From DATATV01 sp035551355 (lineage in GTDB: Bacteria; Actinomycetota; Actinomycetes; Mycobacteriales; Pseudonocardiaceae), in NCBI GenBank assembly GCA_035551355.1, contig DASZNF010000035.1, positions 62,001-126,000 on the forward strand: a stretch of 64,000 bases of DNA. Reading direction: 5' to 3'. Positions 61,012 through 64,000 of the stretch are shown here, one piece after another. Made by a program: the position numbers and the translations under genes. Position 1 is the stretch's first letter, and each line of letters begins with the position of its first letter. The notes beneath the pieces were generated by a model that saw nothing but the letters and a program-made list of their open reading frames with translations, was not told the origin of the DNA and searched no databases.

Positions 61012-61491
61012 TCAGACGCCCAGCCGGCGCAGCAGCTCGGCCTCCAGCCGGTCCAGCTCGGCCGCGGCCGCCTTGTGCGTGGCCCGCCGCCGGGCCGCGG
61101 GCATCCGCTCGGCCGCGCGCACCGCCGTGGCCAGGTCGGCCAGCCGCCGCTGCCCGTCGTCGACGAATCGCCGCTGGTCCTCGGTGTCGTCCCGGTCCGG
61201 AGATTTCTCGGCGCGCTCGGCCAGGTCGGCCAGCGAGGCCTGCGCCCCGGTGATCCGGGCGTGCAACGCCCCGCCCCGGCCGCTGAACTGAGCCAGCTGC
61301 TCCACCCCGACACCCAGCCGCCGCGCCCGGTACCGGTCCACCCCGTCGCGGGCCGTCGTGGCCGCCTTGACCAGGTACGGCGCGACCACGGGCAGCACCG
61401 CCGGGCCCACCACCCTGGCCACGCCGAGCAGGTTCTTCGCCTTCGCCGGGGTCAGCCTCGGCTCGCCCGCGCCCTTGCTCCGCTTGCTCAC
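61012..61491 (-). CDS. DUF6474 family protein
   Basis: 159 residues from GTG 61491. A TAGGTT box lies seven bases upstream (leaderless). The N-terminus is basic (MSKRSKGAGEPRLTPAKAKN), followed by one moderately hydrophobic helix (LLGVARVVGPAVLPVVAPYL). The rest is a long charged helical region (QASLADLAERAEKSPDRDDTE, RRFVDDGQRRLADLATAVRA), probably a coiled coil. I associate it with the actinobacterial DUF6474 family, of unknown function. It is divergent from the RecB-like nuclease gene, 147 bases apart. Confidence 0.75.
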   Translation of the reverse strand: MSKRSKGAGEPRLTPAKAKNLLGVARVVGPAVLPVVAPYLVKAATTARDGVDRYRARRLGVGVEQLAQFSGRGGALHARITGAQASLADLAERAEKSPDRDDTEDQRRFVDDGQRRLADLATAVRAAERMPAARRRATHKAAAAELDRLEAELLRRLGV

Positions 61492-61638
61492 ACCCCAGAA
61501 CCTACCGACGCGACCCGCGACCCGCTCGGTCTCGCGCCCGCCGCCGGACCACCGGGCCGCGGTGGTGTTGCGCCACCGGGGTAATGGATCACCAGCACTG
61601 CGGACAGTCGCCGGGGCGGCGGCATAGAGTGCTTGATC

Positions 61639-63297
61639 GTGAGAACTCCGGTGCTGCTCGACGCGGGCGTGGTCACCCGCTGCCGGCGCCGGGTGCACCT
61701 GGAACACGACCCGGCCATGACCGGCGTGCCCAAGGCCCCACCCGACCCGGCGGCCGAACAGCGCATGGCCGACGCGGCCGCGCACCGCCGCCGGGTGGCC
61801 GACGAACTGGCCCGGCTGTTCGGCCCGGACTGGACCGAGATCCCGGCCGAGCCGCAGCTGCGCACCAGCGACCGGGAACGGGCCACCGCCTCGGCGATGG
61901 ACGCGGGCGCCAGGTTCATCTGGAACGCCCACCTGCCCCGCGACCCGGCCGGTGGCCGCCGCGGCCGCATCGACCTGCTGGTCCGCGCGGCCGGAGGCTA
62001 CCTGCCGGTGCTGGTGGTCCGGCACAAGATCACCGACCCGGGCACCGGCGCCCGCACCTCCCCGCTGGGCGACCCGCTGCCCGAGGGTGCCCGCACCGAC
62101 CCGCTGCGCCGGGCCCGTCCGCAACCCCGCGACCAGCTGCGCCTGGCCCACATCCGGGCACTGCTGCACGCCGCAGGCCGGCTGGCCCCGGGCCGCGCCG
62201 TGGGCGGAGTGATCGGCCTGGACGCCGACGTGGTGCTCTGGCACGACCTGGCCGCCCCCACCTGGCCCGGCGGCCGCACCGCGACCGCCGAGTACGAGGC
62301 CCGCTTCGCCGACCGGCTCGCGGTGGCCGACGCCGCCCTGACCGGGGCGCAGCCGCTGGCCTGGCCCTCCCGGATCGTGGACTGCCGCAGCTGCCCGTGG
62401 TGGTCCACCTGCGAGGTCGAGCTGGTCCGGGACCGCGACGTGAGCCTGGTGCTGCGCGGCGAGGACGCCACCCAGCTACGGCAGGTCGGCGTGCGCACGG
62501 TGGACGAACTGGCCGCGCTGGACCCGGCCGGCGATCCGCCCGCGCCCACCGTGGGCATGCCCTTCGCCGACGCGGTCGCGCTGGCCCGGGCGTGGCTGTC
62601 CGACCTGACCCTGGTGCGCCGGGTGCGCGACGTGGCCGCGCTGGTTCCCCGGGCCGACGTCGAGGTCGACGTGGACATGGAGAGCTTCGGCGACTCCGGC
62701 GCCTACCTGTGGGGCTGCCTGCGTTCGGGCGCCACCCCGCCCGGCCTGACCGAACCGGCCGGCTACCGGGGGTTCGCCACCTGGGATCCGCTGCCCACCG
62801 GCGACGAGGCCCGCTCGTTCGGCGAGTTCTGGAAGTGGCTGTCCGCGGTGCGGCACACGGCCAATGCCAACGGCCTCACCTTCCGCGCCTACTGCTACAA
62901 CGAGCTGGCCGAGAATCGCTGGCTGCTGTCCTCGGCCGACCGGTTCGCCGGCCACCCGGACGTGCCGGCGCGGGCCGAGGTGGCCGCGTTCATCGCCTCC
63001 GACGAGTGGGTCGACCTGTTCAAGATCGTCTCCTCGGCGTTCCTGTGCGCCCACGGCAAGGGCCTGAAAACGTTGGCCCCGGCCGCGGGCTTCCACTGGC
63101 GCGACCCGGAAGCGGGCGGCGAGAACTCCATGCGCTGGTACCGCGACGCGGTCGGCATCGACGGCGAACCGCCCTCGGTCGACCAGCGCATCCGGCTGCT
63201 GGAGTACAACGAGGACGACGTGCGCGCCACCTATGCGCTGCGCACCTGGATGTCCTCGCCCGCCATGGCCGACCTGCCCTTCGTCGGCGACCTGTGA
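61639..63297 (+). CDS. RecB-like/RNase H-like nuclease (TM0106-type)
   Basis: 552 residues from GTG 61639, eight bases after TAGAGT (leaderless). An N-terminal RecB-like nuclease part (GARFIWNAHLPRDPAGG, RRGRIDLLVRAAGGYLPVLVV, RDQLRLAHIRALLHAAG) is followed by a Cys cluster (IVDCRSCPWWSTCEV) like the iron-sulfur sites of Cas4/AddB. A helix-hairpin-helix-like stretch (LRQVGVRTVDELAALDP) comes next. The C-terminal half is an RNase H-like/DEDD domain (DVEVDVDMESFGDSGAYLWG, CYNELAENRWL, YNEDDVRATYALRTWM). Proteins of this layout are predicted DNA nucleases of unknown role. No CRISPR locus is present here. Confidence 0.85.
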   Translation: MRTPVLLDAGVVTRCRRRVHLEHDPAMTGVPKAPPDPAAEQRMADAAAHRRRVADELARLFGPDWTEIPAEPQLRTSDRERATASAMDAGARFIWNAHLPRDPAGGRRGRIDLLVRAAGGYLPVLVVRHKITDPGTGARTSPLGDPLPEGARTDPLRRARPQPRDQLRLAHIRALLHAAGRLAPGRAVGGVIGLDADVVLWHDLAAPTWPGGRTATAEYEARFADRLAVADAALTGAQPLAWPSRIVDCRSCPWWSTCEVELVRDRDVSLVLRGEDATQLRQVGVRTVDELAALDPAGDPPAPTVGMPFADAVALARAWLSDLTLVRRVRDVAALVPRADVEVDVDMESFGDSGAYLWGCLRSGATPPGLTEPAGYRGFATWDPLPTGDEARSFGEFWKWLSAVRHTANANGLTFRAYCYNELAENRWLLSSADRFAGHPDVPARAEVAAFIASDEWVDLFKIVSSAFLCAHGKGLKTLAPAAGFHWRDPEAGGENSMRWYRDAVGIDGEPPSVDQRIRLLEYNEDDVRATYALRTWMSSPAMADLPFVGDL

Positions 63298-63300
63298 GGG

Positions 63301-64000
63301 TTACTCGCGCAACTCCGCGGCCAGGTGCGGCTTGCCGGATTTGGCGTCCACCAGGGAAAAACCGGTCGCCGGCTGCCCGGTCACGGCCAAGGCGACCTTG
63401 GCCGGCAACCGGATGGGCAGCTTGAACCTCACGTCCACGGTGTAGGCATCGGGCAGCCGGCCCTCGAAGAAGGCCAGGCAGCGCGCGGCCGACCACATGC
63501 CGTGCGCGATCGCGGTGGGGAAGCCGAACGGCTTGGCACTCAACGGATGCAGGTGGATCGGGTTGTGGTCGCCGGACACGTGCGCATACCGGCGGCCGAT
63601 GTCGCCGGGCACCCGCCACACCGCGGCCGGATGCTCCGGCGGCGCCACCTCGGTCCTGGCCCCCGGCCCGGAACCGCCGGAACTCGTGCGGCGCAGGTAG
63701 GTGCTCACCTCGTGCCACACCACCTCGCCGCCCGCGGACGCCTCGCTGATCATGTCGAACCGGCTGCCCCGCTCGTGCGGCCGCAGGTTCTCCGCGTGCA
63801 CCCGCACCACCAGCGGCTCGGCCGCGCCGATCGGCCGCCGCTGCCGGATCTTGTTGGCCACGTGCACCAATCCGATCAGCGGGAACGGGAACTCCGGATC
63901 GGTCATCAGCCTGGTCTGCATGCCGAACGCGAGAATGTGCGGATAGGTCACCGGCAGCGTGTCCGACACCCGGAACCCGCACACCCGCGCGTACTCGGCC
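63301..64000 (-). CDS. MaoC-like dehydratase (3-hydroxyacyl type), cut by the right edge
   Basis: The frame is open from the right window edge to a stop at 63301, with at least 233 residues visible; the N-terminus is missing. The hot-dog hydratase motif is SGDHNPIHLHPLSAKPFGF followed by TAIAHGMWSAARCLAFF, where Asp and His are catalytic. The upstream half (VTYPHILAFGMQTRLM, PFPLIGLVHVANKI) is a second, degenerate hot-dog repeat, as in the HtdX-like double-domain enzymes of mycobacteria. These dehydrate (3R)-hydroxyacyl-CoA/ACP in fatty acid synthesis or breakdown. Its stop is 3 bases from the convergent nuclease stop. Confidence 0.9.
   Translation of the reverse strand, partial: AEYARVCGFRVSDTLPVTYPHILAFGMQTRLMTDPEFPFPLIGLVHVANKIRQRRPIGAAEPLVVRVHAENLRPHERGSRFDMISEASAGGEVVWHEVSTYLRRTSSGGSGPGARTEVAPPEHPAAVWRVPGDIGRRYAHVSGDHNPIHLHPLSAKPFGFPTAIAHGMWSAARCLAFFEGRLPDAYTVDVRFKLPIRLPAKVALAVTGQPATGFSLVDAKSGKPHLAAELRE

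Noticed and set aside
61639..63297. A Cas4-like gene of a CRISPR system
   Set aside because: The RecB-like part and Cys cluster are similar, but the protein is fused to an RNase H-like domain and there is no repeat array or other cas gene.

Overview
The window comes from a high-GC actinobacterium, most likely of the order Pseudonocardiales. Codon third positions are almost all G or C. The first half carries a gene block whose order I know from Mycobacterium tuberculosis Rv0046c-Rv0058: ino1, a PadR regulator, a DUF5318 protein, a class A penicillin-binding protein, a GT87 membrane glycosyltransferase, rpsF-ssb-rpsR-rplI and an intein-bearing dnaB. A trmB-pckG pair, a CopC/CopD/YcnI set, DUF6802 and DUF6474 proteins fit the same order. 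No rRNA, tRNA, CRISPR array, insertion sequence or prophage was recognised.

Layout. 1-3.6 kb: the tail of an unknown gene, a 71-residue secreted peptide, a PAS/degenerate GGDEF protein, a short-chain dehydrogenase and a divergent TetR pair. 3.6-9.3 kb: the leftward operon rpsF-ssb-rpsR-rplI, then dnaB (its P-loop split by an intein), with DnaA-box-like sites between rplI and dnaB. 9.5-17.6 kb: endonuclease IV, two GT87 proteins, PBP and DUF5318. 17.7-26 kb: PadR, ino1, an ABC-F protein, SDR, a DUF4232 lipoprotein, an amidohydrolase, a DUF574 methyltransferase and small membrane proteins. 26-30.3 kb: a divergent, C-terminally short nitric oxide synthase oxygenase, trmB and pckG. 30.6-35.6 kb: a DUF6802 protein and a translationally coupled dynamin/GrpE-like/dynamin operon. 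35.6-40.5 kb: a two-component system, a HAD phosphatase and an ABC exporter. 40.5-48.4 kb: an unknown protein, a non-coding stretch with a second DnaA-box-like group, a DUF3311/MctP-type solute transporter, a beta-helix membrane protein and an M20 peptidase. 48.7-57.8 kb: E1alpha-E1beta-E2 of a 2-oxoacid dehydrogenase, an SCP2 protein divergent from a TetR regulator, gamma-glutamyltransferase, a hydrolase and a 6PGDH-like enzyme. 57.8-64 kb: a copper YcnI-CopC-CopD operon, a DUF6474 protein, a RecB-like/RNase H-like nuclease and a MaoC-type dehydratase cut by the right edge.

How the genes work together. The replication/translation block supplies SSB, the replicative helicase and ribosomal proteins. 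Ino1 feeds inositol to phosphatidylinositol and mycothiol. PBP and the GT87 enzymes act on the envelope. The 2-oxoacid dehydrogenase genes form one tight operon. The dynamin operon probably remodels membrane. The copper operon moves or buffers copper outside the membrane.

The most unusual items are the class 3 (Trp-Cys-Thr) intein inside the DnaB Walker A motif, the NOS-like protein lacking the usual C-terminal segment and proximal heme Trp, the GrpE-like protein coupled between two dynamin-like GTPases, the two DnaA-box groups away from any dnaA gene, a hairpin masking the trmB ribosome binding site, and related palindromes before two promoters at 52.8 and 55.9 kb. At least a dozen genes have the -10 box 6-8 bases before a start codon without a Shine-Dalgarno, so leaderless mRNAs appear common. 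All database-level identities here are from memory of the families; nothing was searched.
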